Assembly (NCBI RefSeq): GCF_905404315.1
Contig: NC_066287.1
Location: forward strand, 7,192,001-7,256,000
Source: Leptidea sinapis
Taxonomy: Eukaryota > Arthropoda > Insecta > Lepidoptera > Pieridae
Length of the DNA: 64,000 nt
Reading direction: 5' to 3'
A program made the translations under genes and the position numbers. The notes beneath the pieces are model-generated. The model was not told where the DNA came from and did not search any database. It saw only the letters and a program-made list of their open reading frames with translations. This document shows, in pieces, positions 1-9,945 of the stretch; the first letter of the stretch is position 1, and every line of letters starts with the position of its first letter.

Positions 1-145
1 AGTGAGGCACCAAAACAAGCCCGTAAACGTGTAAATACATAGCCCCACGCATACACTTACACTAATACAAGCCGATCGGCCGTCATTATGAGATTTGCCA
101 TCGTCTGTGACACATCAGTTTGCGTCGCAATAAAGAAATTTATAA

Positions 146-218
146 ATGTCGTCGTGCGTTGTGAAAAAAGTGCACAAACAATAACATAAAAGTATTTGTG
201 GATTTATGATTATTTAAG
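146..218 (+). pseudogene. Decayed THAP-domain first exon
   Basis: The ATG at 146 opens with MSSCVVKK, which looks like the start of a THAP zinc finger (first Cys at residue 4 of a C2CH finger). The frame then breaks in the A-run at 164-169. Reading one base out restores a second Cys followed by Thr-Asn-Asn, giving a C-x4-C spacing that THAP domains allow. A stop follows within about 20 codons, and a GT at 219 could be an eroded splice donor. THAP domains bind DNA and occur in host proteins and in P-element-like transposases. No downstream exon with the rest of the finger was found. A chance match is possible, but a second similar start at 19105 argues against it. Confidence 0.4.
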
Positions 219-904
219 GTAGAAAGAATTGTGTAACTGGTATACCCCGTAACCGCACACACACTAGCACAAAGGTGCTTCACTTGCTAATATCACGGCG
301 CGGAGTCCTTTTTTTTTACTAGTCCGTGATAGAGGATATAAAAGTTACAATCCGCTCGATTTGGAAATATTTTGCTTGCATCACTGGGGCTAGTCTCCAG
401 GGTCATCGGCTGAATATGAAGGATGCTCAACTATTTCAAAGCCAACATCTTGGATTGCAGCCACAGCAACGACAGACTAGTTAGTGATCTTGATGGAACA
501 AAAGGCATCTCTTTATTTATTGATAAAATATGTAAGTATATTCTTTTGTTATTTTGTAGGATGGGATTATGATATTTGAATACTTTTTAAATGTGTCGTA
601 CTTAAAAATAAAGTACTAGTTTGTGGGATTTCTCCTAAAATTTCGATATAATATGTCCTTTCCTGTAGGTAAATACCCCTGAAAACGTCTTGGTACAAGT
701 TCATTAATAATTGTATTGTAAGTTTGTTTCTTACTAAGATGTAGAGTTTATAGAATCAAAGCTACATAGAAATAGTTTCAACTAAAGATCTAATAATTTT
801 TAAGTACTGAAATAAGTATGAACTTGTTAGCCATGGTAACAAACTTAACTTGAATATATTTGGTGAAATGCAGCTTAAACAATGAGAAAAAGTAATTATA
901 ATTT
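219..904. other. Unassigned; exon-like patch near 390-530
   Basis: No repeat family was recognised. Bases 380-510 are more GC-rich than the surroundings and are followed by a good splice-donor match (GTAAGTATA at 531), so this may be a non-coding or 5' exon. No long frame is open through it. Confidence 0.2.
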
Positions 905-1118
905 TTGTTATTTTTTTTAAAGTGATAACCCTCACTTCTAGGATTAATACACAAATAAAATTTAATAACAAAATTTTAAGAACAATGCGGGACACGAACC
1001 CGCAAACTGAGAGTTGAACAAGATATACAAAATTGATCAACTATACGTCACTCGAACGGATGTCTCAGTGGAAGAGCGCTCGCACGGAACACGAGAGATC
1101 GCAGGTTCGAGTCCTATT
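905..1118. repeat. Family C repeat, inverted arms (C1)
   Basis: Bases 908-1004 are the minus-strand 3' arm (inverse B-box with GGGACACGAACCC, then the AGTGATAACCCTCACTTCT block). Bases 1005-1118 are a plus-strand arm with a tRNA-like A box (TCTCAGTGGAAGAGCGC) and B box (GGTTCGAGTCC). The two arms are fused head-to-head, so this is not one simple SINE copy. It is not a functional tRNA: no complete cloverleaf can be drawn. Confidence 0.6.
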
Positions 1119-1175
1119 AAAAAACTAAGTATATGGGCATGAAATTACCACACAACAACAACATCTCGTTCATAA

Positions 1176-1525
1176 TTTTTTTTTTTTTTTTAGGGAATAG
1201 GAGGACAAACGAGCGTACGGGTCACCTGGTGTTAAGTGATCACCGCCGCCCACATTCTCTTGCAACACCAGAGGAATCACAAGAGCGTTGCCGGCCTTTA
1301 AGGAAGGTGTACGCGCTTTTTTTGAAGGTACCCATGTCGTATTGTCCCGGAAACACCGCACAAGCAAGCTCATTCCATAGCTTTGTAGTACGAGGGAGAA
1401 AGCTCCTTGAAAACCGCACTGTAGAGGACCGCCACACATCCAGATGGTGGGGATGAAATCCTAACTTGTGGCGTGTCGTGCGACGGTGGAATTCGGCGGC
1501 AGGAATCAGGAATGTTGTTTTCAAA
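1176..1525 (-). mobile_element. LINE family B, 3' end with RT C-terminus
   Basis: The minus strand translates from 1524 to 1240 as the C-terminus of a non-LTR reverse transcriptase. It contains the block SFLPRTTKLWNELACAVFP, typical of the end of LINE ORF2. A short 3' UTR and a poly(A) tail follow (T-run 1175-1190 on plus). The copy is 5'-truncated. Seven other copies in the window share this 3' end. Confidence 0.65.
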
Positions 1526-1856
1526 TTAAATTTGTGTAATAATAATATTGTTAAACTTGGGTATAATAAAGTAAAATATAAAGTACTCTACTAAAAAAGG
1601 CATAATTATATGATATTAATGCTTCTCTTATCGTATTCTAATTAATTAGTGTAATTTACAGTAATTAAAAATTTCACGCAACGTGGACCTGAAAGTAGAT
1701 TATTATCTTTTCATTAGTTCCTCCACAGCGCGTGCAATTAATGTCGTTAATAGAACAATTTCTACAAGTTTTATATTACATTAAAGGAAATATTATGAAA
1801 TAAAGAAAAACCTTATAAGGGTTAAAACGTGTAATGAAATGTAAATAATTTTTTAT
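1526..1856. other. Unassigned AT-rich stretch
   Basis: No coding frame, RNA gene or repeat family recognised. The only GC-richer patch is around 1727-1745. Confidence 0.3.
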
Positions 1857-1906
1857 AACCTTCGTTTCATACAATCGAATGAATCGCATTTTTCTTAGAG
1901 AGTTTT
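1857..1906 (+). repeat. Family Q fragment
   Basis: About 50 bp matching 46640-46690 and the reverse complement of 59985-60035 (core TTTCATACAATCGA, then TCTTAGAGAGTTT). It is the shortest of three copies. Confidence 0.5.
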
Positions 1907-2039
1907 GAGTTCTTGAGGTTTCTAGGTGTATATGTAGGCAAATGAGTCTTATCTTAAAAGGACTCTACAAGATATTCAACGAAAATTGTTATTCTTTTTA
2001 AAACTACAAACAAAAAATATGTTCTATCTGTTTCACGTG

Positions 2040-2358
2040 GTTCCTGCCACCGAGTTCCCCCTTCGCACGACAAGCCCCTAATAAGTTTATCATCCCCACC
2101 ATCTGGATGTGTGGCGGTCCTCCACAGTGCGGTTTTCAAGGAGCTTTCTTCCACGTACTACAAAGCTGTGGAATGAGCTTCCTTGTGCGCTGTTTCCAGG
2201 ACGATACGACATGGGTACCTTCAGAAAAAGCACCGTGTAACCTTCCTTAAAGGCTGAACTTCTGTGATTCCTCTGGTGTTGCAAGAGAATGTGGGCGGCA
2301 ATGATCACTTAACACCAGGTGAACCGTATGCTCGTTTGTCCTCCATAAAAAAAAAATA
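2040..2358 (+). mobile_element. LINE family B, 3' end
   Basis: 5'-truncated copy reading CCATCTGGATGTGTGGCGG, then the WNELP-type coding block, then the shared 3' UTR ending in an A-run (2347-2356). Compared with the copy at 47541 it has several small indels, so no frame is intact. It abuts the family I LINE tail that follows. Confidence 0.6.
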
Positions 2359-2369
2359 ATAATATAAGG

Positions 2370-2761
2370 AGTTGTCGACATACAACCAACAATGGTAAAG
2401 GAAAGGTTTCCCGTGTTTTCCACTCGTCGCCCGAAACATACTCTTTCTTATTTTATAATAATTCAATAATAGCGATGTATATGCTTTTACAACATGATCC
2501 ATGAAAAACTTCAAAACAAAAGTAAAACGAAATTCAAAAGAATTGTTAAAAAACGTCTGTATGGTAAACGTTACTATGACATAAATGACTTTCTTAATGA
2601 TACCACTGATTCTGAATAGAGCAACCACCGATAGGCTATTTAAATTATAAATTTGATTGTATTCAAATTTAATTTAAAATAAGAATAAGCCTACTAAATT
2701 TATTGTGCCCGTTCTTCTCAGATGAGAAATATTAGGTCATAAATTTCCAAGCTAGTGGTAG
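2370..2761 (+). mobile_element. LINE family I, 3' end
   Basis: Bases 2530-2619 translate as the last 29 codons of a LINE RT (KFKRIVKKRL...YYDINDFLND, stop at 2617). The following 3' UTR contains CGTTCTTCTCAG, also seen at 62230, with the complement near 42220. It is a 5'-truncated, inactive copy. Confidence 0.55.
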
Positions 2762-3327
2762 TTTTTAGGGTTCTGTAGCTAAATGGGAATGGTGTCTGTC
2801 TGTGTGTCTGTCCGAATGTCACAGCCACTTTTTCCGAAAATATAAGAACTATACTGTTGAAACTTGGTTAGTACGTGTATTCTGTGAACCGCATTAAGAT
2901 TTTTGCACAAAAATATGAAAAAAACACAATAAATTTTGGAGGCTCCCCATACTTGGAACTGAAACTCAAAAATTTTTTTTCATCAACCCCATACGTGTGG
3001 GTATCTATGATAGATGATAGGATGATATTACGATTACTAATATCATTTTTTCTAAACTGAATAGTTTAGCGAGAGACACTTCCAAAGTGGTAAAATGTGG
3101 TGTGGTGTGTACATTAAACTTTCACCGAAAATTGCTTTGAACGAGATCTAGTAAGTAGTTTTTTTAATACGTAAATCGTATTTTTAATAACTAATTACTA
3201 ATTACAAAAAAACCACTATTATTAAAACCGATCAAAGTTACAACAAACTACAAGAACTTTTATATTATGTTACTTGCTGCTACGGAATCCTTCATGGGAG
3301 AGTCCGACTCGAACTTGGCCGCTTTTT
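2762..3327 (+). repeat. Family R dispersed repeat
   Basis: Starts TTAGGGTTCTGTAGCTAAA, passes a TGTCTGTCTGTGTGTCTGTC run, and ends with CTACGGAATCCTTCATGGG and GAGTCCGACTCGAACTTGG. I recognise this as the diagnostic end of a very common lepidopteran repeat whose class I cannot assign. A 61-codon open frame at 2875 lies inside it and is taken as noise. Confidence 0.5.
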
Positions 3328-3984
3328 CATATTGAATTGACACAGTGATATTTTTAAAAACACCCTCATTTTAATCTGATTTAAAAAAAAACAATAACAT
3401 TGAAATAGCAATGTGAGGCGCGTGATTCCTTTCTCGTAGGTTTCAGAAGCGCCTGTGGACATTTGGAATAGACAGTTACTGTAGCCTTATCATTAGTATG
3501 TACTGAACTTATAAGTATTTTGACTGTAAATGTCATCAGTGTTACCAAATTCACAAGCTTACATCGACCGAGACGTTACCTTAATGAGAACGCTCAAAAT
3601 AGTCTTATTAAATTACGAAAGATGGTCATTTAGCTGAAAAGGTGAGGCTTTAAAGTTACTGTGATAAGGCACGGAATATGTCGAGATTGGATCACGGCGA
3701 CCTCGCTTGGAGCGCACTTAACCTTAACTACTCAGAGATAAGCATCCCTCATCCCTTATGTCAGTTATGGGCTGTTCGATGAAGCGAACTATAATGGTAC
3801 GTAGCAACTTAAAGTAATATGTATGTAGCTATCTTTTCTGTTGAAGTAAACTTTTACATTACAAACACTTACAAATGCAGGTATTCTATATCGTGGTATA
3901 ATTATAGCGCGTTATTGTATTACACGATTTCATTCCGCCGTATAACACGTAAACGTTACTGCAAAAAACTATAAATATTATATA
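3328..3984. other. Unassigned
   Basis: No open frame of note. Slightly GC-richer at 3660-3790. No repeat partner found in the window. Confidence 0.3.
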
Positions 3985-4547
3985 CTAGCTTCTACACAAC
4001 AAACTAATACCAACTATAGAACTTTAAAAAATTGTAAAAACGTTAGAACTAATATTTATCAATTTCTAATCATGTGCCTCATTACAAAATTTCATGATGT
4101 TATCTTCAATAATGACGAACTTTCATACAAATTTCCACCCCCCCATTTCCACCCCGCCCAAAGTAGCCTATGTCCTTTCCCGAGCTCTAGTCTAGTCTTT
4201 TTTTATGAAAATTAGGGATGCGTCGAGCAGGACGTTTAGCTGATGGTATTGGTACGCCCTGCTTATTACAATGCAGTGCCGCTCAGGATTCTTGAAAATT
4301 CTTGCCCAGTAATTTCACTAGCTACGGCGCCCTTTAGACCGAAACGCAATAATGCTTACAATTTACTGCTTCACGTCAGAAATAAGCACCGTTGTGGTAC
4401 CCATAATCTAGCCAGCATCCTGTGCAAAGGAGCCCCGCACTGGTAATTGTCTATCTATGTACTAAATTTCATGAAAATCGGTTCAGCGGTTTAGGCGTGA
4501 AAGCGTAATAAACAAACTTAGATTCACATTTATAATATTAGTAGGGA
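3985..4547 (-). mobile_element. Helitron-type element J, interrupted by repeat A
   Basis: On the minus strand it starts TCCCTACTAATATTATAAAT and ends in CTAG, with A and T flanks, the arrangement expected for Helitrons. Interior blocks (TTTCATGAAAATCGGTTCAG, TAGCCTATGTCCTTTCC) match the element at 39621. It is split by a family A copy at 4199-4448. It has no protein, so it is non-autonomous. Confidence 0.6.
4199..4448 (+). repeat. Family A repeat inside a Helitron (A1)
   Basis: Carries family landmarks in order: GACGTTTAGCTGATGG, TGCAGTGCCGCTCAGGATTC, CAGTAATTTCACTAGCTACGG, TGTGCAAAGGAGCC. It lacks the middle inverted block. It is flanked by GTCT at 4195-4198 and 4449-4452, a likely 4-bp target duplication. 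Confidence 0.6.
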
Positions 4548-4745
4548 TGGCACTAACATCATATTATCCATTAATGTAATGTTGTATTAATGGTAAAAGA
4601 TATCTGCCCTTTTCAATCCAATAGGCGGAAAGCTTAACAAACAAACTTAGATTCACATTTATAATATTAGTAGGGATGGCACTAACAACATTAATATAAT
4701 GTTGTATTAGTGGTAAAAGATATCTGCCCTTTTCAATCCAATTAG
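4511..4745. repeat. ~125-bp tandem duplication
   Basis: The Helitron 5' end plus about 70 bp of adjoining DNA occurs twice (AACAAACTTA at 4511 and 4640; TGGTAAAAGATATCTGCCC at 4591 and 4711). Period is 129 bp on the left and 120 bp on the right, the difference being a 9-bp indel. The second unit ends near 4743. Confidence 0.8.
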
Positions 4746-5071
4746 GTAAAACGTTGGCATCCAATGCATTCCAAATTGTTTCGCAATAAATTCCGCGCAC
4801 GAATTGACTACACACTCAAATTAGTAACATTGCCTAAATGTAATTAAATTTAGGACAAACTACATAAGCATACCCAAAGTATACATACATAGAAAGCCAA
4901 TATATGAAGTTTGAAATGGTTTTGTCTGTGATGAAATGGTGATTATTAAAGATTAGATTTTTATGGGTTTCACGTTGGTTTCATGTGGGTTTCGATCGTT
5001 GCCGTCATCTAAATTTTTTTAGTGATAGCCATAAGATCTTTACATAATATGCTGCGTGGAAGGAAATTCCA
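4746..5071. other. Unassigned
   Basis: No recognisable repeat or coding signal. Contains a short local near-repeat (GGTTTCACGTTGG, then GGTTTCATGTGGG, 4968-4992). Confidence 0.3.
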
Positions 5072-5486
5072 ATTACCAGTGGGAGGCTCCTTTCACTCCA
5101 CAGGATGCACGCTAGGTTATAGGTACCACATCGGCGCCTATTTTGTGCCGTGAAGGAGTTATGTGTAAGCATTACTGGGTTGTGGGGGGGGCGCCGTAGC
5201 TAGTGTAATTACTGGGCAAATGACACTTAAAAATGCTTCTGAGAATTTTTGGGTTTTTTAATAATCCTGAGCGGCACTGCATTGTGGCAGGCAGGGCAGT
5301 ATCATGATTGATACGCCCTGCCCATTACATTGCAGTGCCGCTCAGGATTATTGAAAAACCCAAAAATTCTGAGAGACAAGACTGCGCTCGTCACCTAGAG
5401 ACAAAAGATGCCAAGTCTCATTTGCCCAGTAATTTCACTAGCTACGGCGCCTTTCAGATCGACGAAACACAGAAATAGGCGCCGTA
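5072..5486. repeat. Family A head-to-head inverted pair (A2)
   Basis: Bases 5072-5303 are a minus copy (AGTGGGAGGCTCC through AATCCTGAGCGGCACTGCATT). Bases 5306-5486 are a plus copy (ATACGCCCTGCCCATTACA through GCTACGGCGCC). They meet at a centre near 5305, so the locus is a long imperfect palindrome. Neither half is complete beyond the centre. Confidence 0.75.
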
Positions 5487-5999
5487 TCATGTTACAAGCT
5501 AGCAGTAGTCGTGATTATTCGCAAACGGCACAAGCAACAAAATCGTTTTAGGTACAAATTAGCAACAAACAAATTGTGTATTTGATATTTTTTTAATTGA
5601 ATTCTGCTACTTTATCACTGCTAACTTAATAGAGCTAAAATTAAACTAAGTTATAATGAGAATAGCGATAGTGGCCGAGATCTTTGATGAACCATTACAA
5701 AGACTGTTAACTTTGAGCGCCAGTCAAACTTAACATTGAGCACTTTTAGCTTTAAGCCTTATGGACGCTATATTACTAGCCTCGTTGTTTTGCGCGAACT
5801 TTCATATATAATACTTCGATTGTAAGTTTACTACTAACTACAATTACAAAAACTAACTAACTAACTATTACTAAAACATTAAATATTTCTTAAGCACGTC
5901 CAGAAATAAATAAATGAATTAAAAATATGTAGTATTACTCTATGATTAACGCTAGTGTAACACATAAATAAAACAATGAGCCTTAACATTTTATGTCAA
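5487..5999. other. Unassigned, with (AACT)n
   Basis: Only a short AACTAACTAACTAACT run at about 5852-5868 stands out. Confidence 0.35.
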
Positions 6000-6136
6000 A
6001 AGGTGACGAGCGCAGTTGTAGTGTCGCTCAGAATTTTTGGGTCTTTCAAGAATCCTGAGCGGCACTGCATTGTAATAGGCAGGACGTATCAATTACCATC
6101 AGGTGAACGTCCTGCTCGTCTCACTCACATAAAAAA
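6000..6136 (-). repeat. Family A, truncated (A3)
   Basis: Minus copy holding only the first ~135 bp of the family (GGTGACGAGCGCAGTTG to GAACGTCCTGCTCGTCTCA on plus), followed by an A-run. Confidence 0.6.
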
Positions 6137-6535
6137 AATAGACAGACAAAAATTTCTAAAATCCTAGAATAAGTGTTGATCAGTAAAAGTATAAATCGAA
6201 AAGTAATCTAAAATTTTACTATCTAAATGTAATTGAGGACAGAAGTAACAGATTAGTATAGAAGTAAAGATAAGGCTGCTTGGCAGTAAAAAAGATTGCT
6301 CTTAATCATATATATTGAGTCTCTCTGTTATTCTATTACGTTATCAAAAAAAATCTCCCAGAGTTTGTTTTGGCTTCTTCTCAGCCGAGTCGCGTGATTC
6401 CTCTAGGAAACATCACCCCAGCCCGCCATGTTGTATCCATGAGAGAAAAGATAAATAGAGCTTATTATATATAAATATTATAAAGTAAAAACAATTTTTT
6501 TTTAATTTGTATGTTAGTAATTACCTAAAATAATA
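6137..6535. other. Unassigned
   Basis: AT-rich apart from a GC-richer patch at 6385-6435. No family or frame recognised. Confidence 0.3.
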
Positions 6536-6905
6536 ATAAATAACAATCAGCACTCGCAGTCATTCCCCGTATACCAAAAGAACCGAAGTGCATCAAAAGA
6601 AATATTTCTTTAAAACAAAAAATAATAAAGAGAAATCCGTACTCAAAAGAATAACAGTCAGATATCACTCCAGGTATACCAAAATGGCCGACGTACATTA
6701 AAAGAAGTATTTCTTTTAAAACAATAATAAAAAGAAATCCGTACTCGTAAGAACGACAGTTAGCTGTCATTCCCCGTATATCAAAATGGCCGACGTGCAT
6801 TAAAGAAATATTTTTATAAAACAATAATAATTAGACATCTGTACACGAACGAACAACAATCAGCTGTCAGTCCCCCTATATCAAAATGGCCGACGTTCAT
6901 TTAAA
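6536..6905 (+). repeat. ~100-bp tandem repeat, 4 units
   Basis: Four diverged units carry CATTCCCCGTATA, CAAAATGGCCGACGT and AAGAAATATTTCTTT. The shared ATACC/ATATC landmark falls at 6571, 6676, 6778 and 6878, so spacings are 105, 102 and 100 bp. The array ends where family N begins. A 99-codon open frame on the opposite strand merely reflects the repeat. Confidence 0.8.
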
Positions 6906-7250
6906 AAAAGTGTGTGTGTGCTTATGTATGTACAAAAGAAGTTATACTTCTTTGGCCTAACAAAGCAAAAATCCTTAAAATTATTTATTCCTCGTGCGTA
7001 GAATAACGTTTGTATAAAACAACAATATTGTAAAAATCTCGCAAACATGGCTTTGACAGTTAACTATTAAAATAACGAATACGGCTGTACGAGCTTCAAC
7101 CCTTAGTCTATCAAAATAAAAATAACGAATGTCGCAAACGTCAGATAATTTTAGGAACCAACTTCACCCTGTTACAAAGATGATTAAAATTTCACTCTCA
7201 TCATATTTTCATAATGCGCCTAATGAAGTACCTATAACTTCAAAAATATT
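6906..7250 (+). repeat. Family N TIR repeat (N1)
   Basis: After a GT-rich leader, the palindromic block GAAGTTATACTTCTTTGGCC (6939) opens the repeat, and a related inverted block (GAAGTACCTATAACTTC, 7225-7241) closes it. It matches 51848-52215 in the opposite orientation. About 300 bp between the blocks; non-coding. Confidence 0.55.
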
Positions 7251-7657
7251 TCTTTAAATAATAAGTCACTGATTTGCTATCTTGATTCGTGGCATATTTT
7301 GGATTACCTTCTGAATTATGAAGGAAGTGTTAATAATTTACCAAACAGCCCATATCGTGATTGAGAGGCGTGGAAATTACAATCCGATAGTTGTGGGTGT
7401 TGAACACGATTATTACTCCCGTGAGCTCTTTGTACACACGGCCTATGATAGGATTGTATCTCTTCTGTCGAGTGTTTATGTAACGCTTGACTTATATTTA
7501 TGAGTAGCGTTTACTGCCAATCTATAAACGAGTTATTAAACTGTTAATTGCTTGCTTATCTAATTCAATAACGAATAGAAAGGATTTACTAATAAAATAA
7601 TATTGATACAATCAAACATAAGCACTTATTTTAAAAGTTCAGCTTTTTTATGGAAGA
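7251..7657. other. Unassigned
   Basis: A 61-codon open frame starts at 7318 (plus). It has no recognisable motif or ATG context, so I do not call it a gene. Confidence 0.3.
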
Positions 7658-7912
7658 CTAGCTGACCCTGCAAACGTTGTTTTGCCATATAAATTATTTT
7701 TAGAGTTACACCGTTTCTTGAACTTTATTTTTATAAACCAAAAGATTTTTTCTCAAGCAAACGTAGCCTAAGTTACTCCTTATTACATCAGCTACCTACC
7801 ATTAAAAGTCCCGTCAAAATCGATCCAGCCATTTCAGAGATTAGTCGGAACAAACAGACAGACAGACAAAACCCCTAAAAAATGTTAGCTTAGTGTATGT
7901 ACCGTATATAGA
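7658..7912 (-). mobile_element. Helitron-type element J
   Basis: Minus orientation: TC at 7912, and CTAG at 7658 preceded by the terminal hairpin (GGCAAAACAACGTTTGC) and GGGTCAG. Flanked by A and T. Interior carries a (GACA)n run and ATCCAGCCATTTCAGAG. Non-autonomous. Confidence 0.6.
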
Positions 7913-7977
7913 TTCATATACATGTAGTAAACAGACACTCCAATTTTATTTATATGTAGATGTGGACGAGGATATAC

Positions 7978-8150
7978 ATGAGGACAAACTAGCGTACCTG
8001 TTGTTCATTGATCACTGCCCAACACCAGAGGAACCACAGGAACGTTGCCAGCCTTGTAGAAAACTGTACGAGTTTATTTTGAAGGTACCCATGTCGAATC
8101 GCCGTGGAAACAGCGCACAACCGTACGTGGAAGAAAGTAGCTATTTAAAA
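7978..8150 (-). mobile_element. LINE family B, 3' fragment
   Basis: Diverged copy (ATCACTGCCCAACACCAGAGG, GAAGGTACCCATGTCG). Both ends are lost and no poly(A) is visible. It is probably the oldest B copy in the window. Confidence 0.5.
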
Positions 8151-9055
8151 TTGCTGTTTTTACTTGCGTTACTGATGGAGACAAATTATGGGCTACTTTC
8201 GCAGCTTATTCAGCTTTTTGAAGTGGAAACTTCTTTGGCATCGTTGTGATTTGAAAGTCAATGAAACGAAAAAGCAAAAAGACAGTAAAAAGAGACAAAT
8301 TCATAAGATTTCGTGGGAGAAAATGAGAAAGGAAGCATTACAGGATTGTCTTGGTACCAGGGGATCATAGCTGAAGAAGAGATTGTCTTATGTATGACGC
8401 GAGTATACCTTAATATAATCTGACGTCATGCGCACGACGTATAACTACTTAGAGACCAGGAAAACATGAGTATGGTAGCGGTTATAGTAATGTCTTTCAT
8501 AGCGGTTGAAATCGTGTGTCATCCTAAAAACATGTATCAGGACTTCATATGCAGTTTAAAGGTTTAATGAAAAAGTCATCATGGCATCAGATACAGTGAT
8601 TCCGTTGATTGAGTTTTTGAACGCCTTATTTAATTTGAAAATGTGCAGCAGTCGCACTGTATCAACAACAAGATGAAAAACAGTAATTGATGCAGTATTT
8701 CAAAGATATATTGAGCATATTAAGACCAAAGTATTTATTTCATATTTCAGTTACCATAGGCCTCTTGTATCATTTATCGAAAATGTAAGCTCTGAGTCTG
8801 AATAAATCTATGTAATATATAGGAATAAAATGTAAAATAATTATTAAACATTGTATCACTATGATCATTGCAAAAACCTATAATGATCCTCTTCCCCAAC
8901 ATTTTACATTCGTCTCATTATCTTCAACCCAAAATTTTTTGAGGTTTCACTTATACCACGTTTGAATTGCACAAATGTTTTTTATTATTATTATTAATGT
9001 TGCATCTTCTCGATCGATAACATAGACATAATATAAAAGCGTATATATGACCGGA
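8151..9055. other. Unassigned
   Basis: Contains a 60-codon plus frame (8188-8370) rich in Lys that resembles no family I know. A (ATT)n run lies near 8980-8993. The segment is less AT-rich around 8380-8480. Confidence 0.25.
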
Positions 9056-9290
9056 CAGCCCGATAATACGTTCATTTTGATTTGTGCATTAGCTTCATAG
9101 TGCTTAGCTAGTTTAATATTCAAAATACTTCGGAAACGTGGCTGACTGCTTACGACTTGTCACTCAAAATCGGTTACAGTTACAATAGATCCTATATTGA
9201 TGAAGTAGTTATTAAAAACTTAAGAAACTGTAGCTCAGTTATGTAGATAGTGTGTAACTCCTCAAAACTTATGTCTATAAATAAGTATTT
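9056..9290 (+). repeat. Family M repeat (M1)
   Basis: Matches 57645-57915 in the same orientation, best around CGTGGCTGACTG, TTACGACTTGTCA and CGGTTACAG. Function and class unknown. No terminal structure seen. Confidence 0.5.
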
Positions 9291-9804
9291 GGGTTATATA
9301 AAATAATTAATTATGTAGTTTTTTAAAATGTAGGAAACTGGTGGTCTATATTTTAATAAGTGCTTTTCAGCTAGTATAGTTATAAATTACTGTTTGTTTA
9401 TGAATAAAAAAAAGTGTATGTGTCAGCTCCGACGCACGACTGGAGTTTACTCCTCAAGAACGATTGTCTTTGAACAGGTACTAAACAAAATCAAGTCCAA
9501 TGGAGTCGCTTACAAACACATACAGCAGAAGCTAATAAAAGCGTATTCATTAAAAAAGGTCGACATCATATGTAAGGGTAAATAAACGCATTATTGAAAA
9601 TTCTCAAAGAATATACATATTTTTATTTTATTTAGATTTTTTACTTTTCGGCGAAATATTATATATCAAATATTTTACATTTAAGAAGATAATTATAGTA
9701 TCGAATCATTAATTTTATTACATAAAATTATCATAACTGAAACTACAAAAATAGTTAATAGAAAATAAATAATAATAACTAAAAAAAACTGTAGATATTA
9801 AAAA
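9291..9804. other. Unassigned
   Basis: A 63-codon frame at 9394-9585 has Cys and Lys runs but no recognisable domain. The rest is extremely AT-rich. Confidence 0.25.
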
Positions 9805-9845
9805 AAATTAACAAAAATACAACCGACTTCAAAAACATTATTCCA

Positions 9846-9859
9846 AAATAATTGATATA
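9846..9859 (+). repeat. RTE target-site duplication, left
   Basis: AAATAATTGATATA, identical to 12927-12940. Confidence 0.85.
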
Positions 9860-9945
9860 TAAATAATAAATAAATAAAATAAAATAGCCTTTATTATTAC
9901 TAGTGACTTAATTTTTTTTTTCTTATAAATAAAACTTAAATTATC

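Noticed and set aside
6536..6905. CRISPR-like array
   Set aside because: Whole ~100-bp units are repeated with divergence throughout; there are no short identical repeats with unique spacers, and the DNA is animal.
8188..8370. 60-codon basic peptide gene
   Set aside because: No promoter, homology or splice context; length expected by chance in AT-rich DNA.
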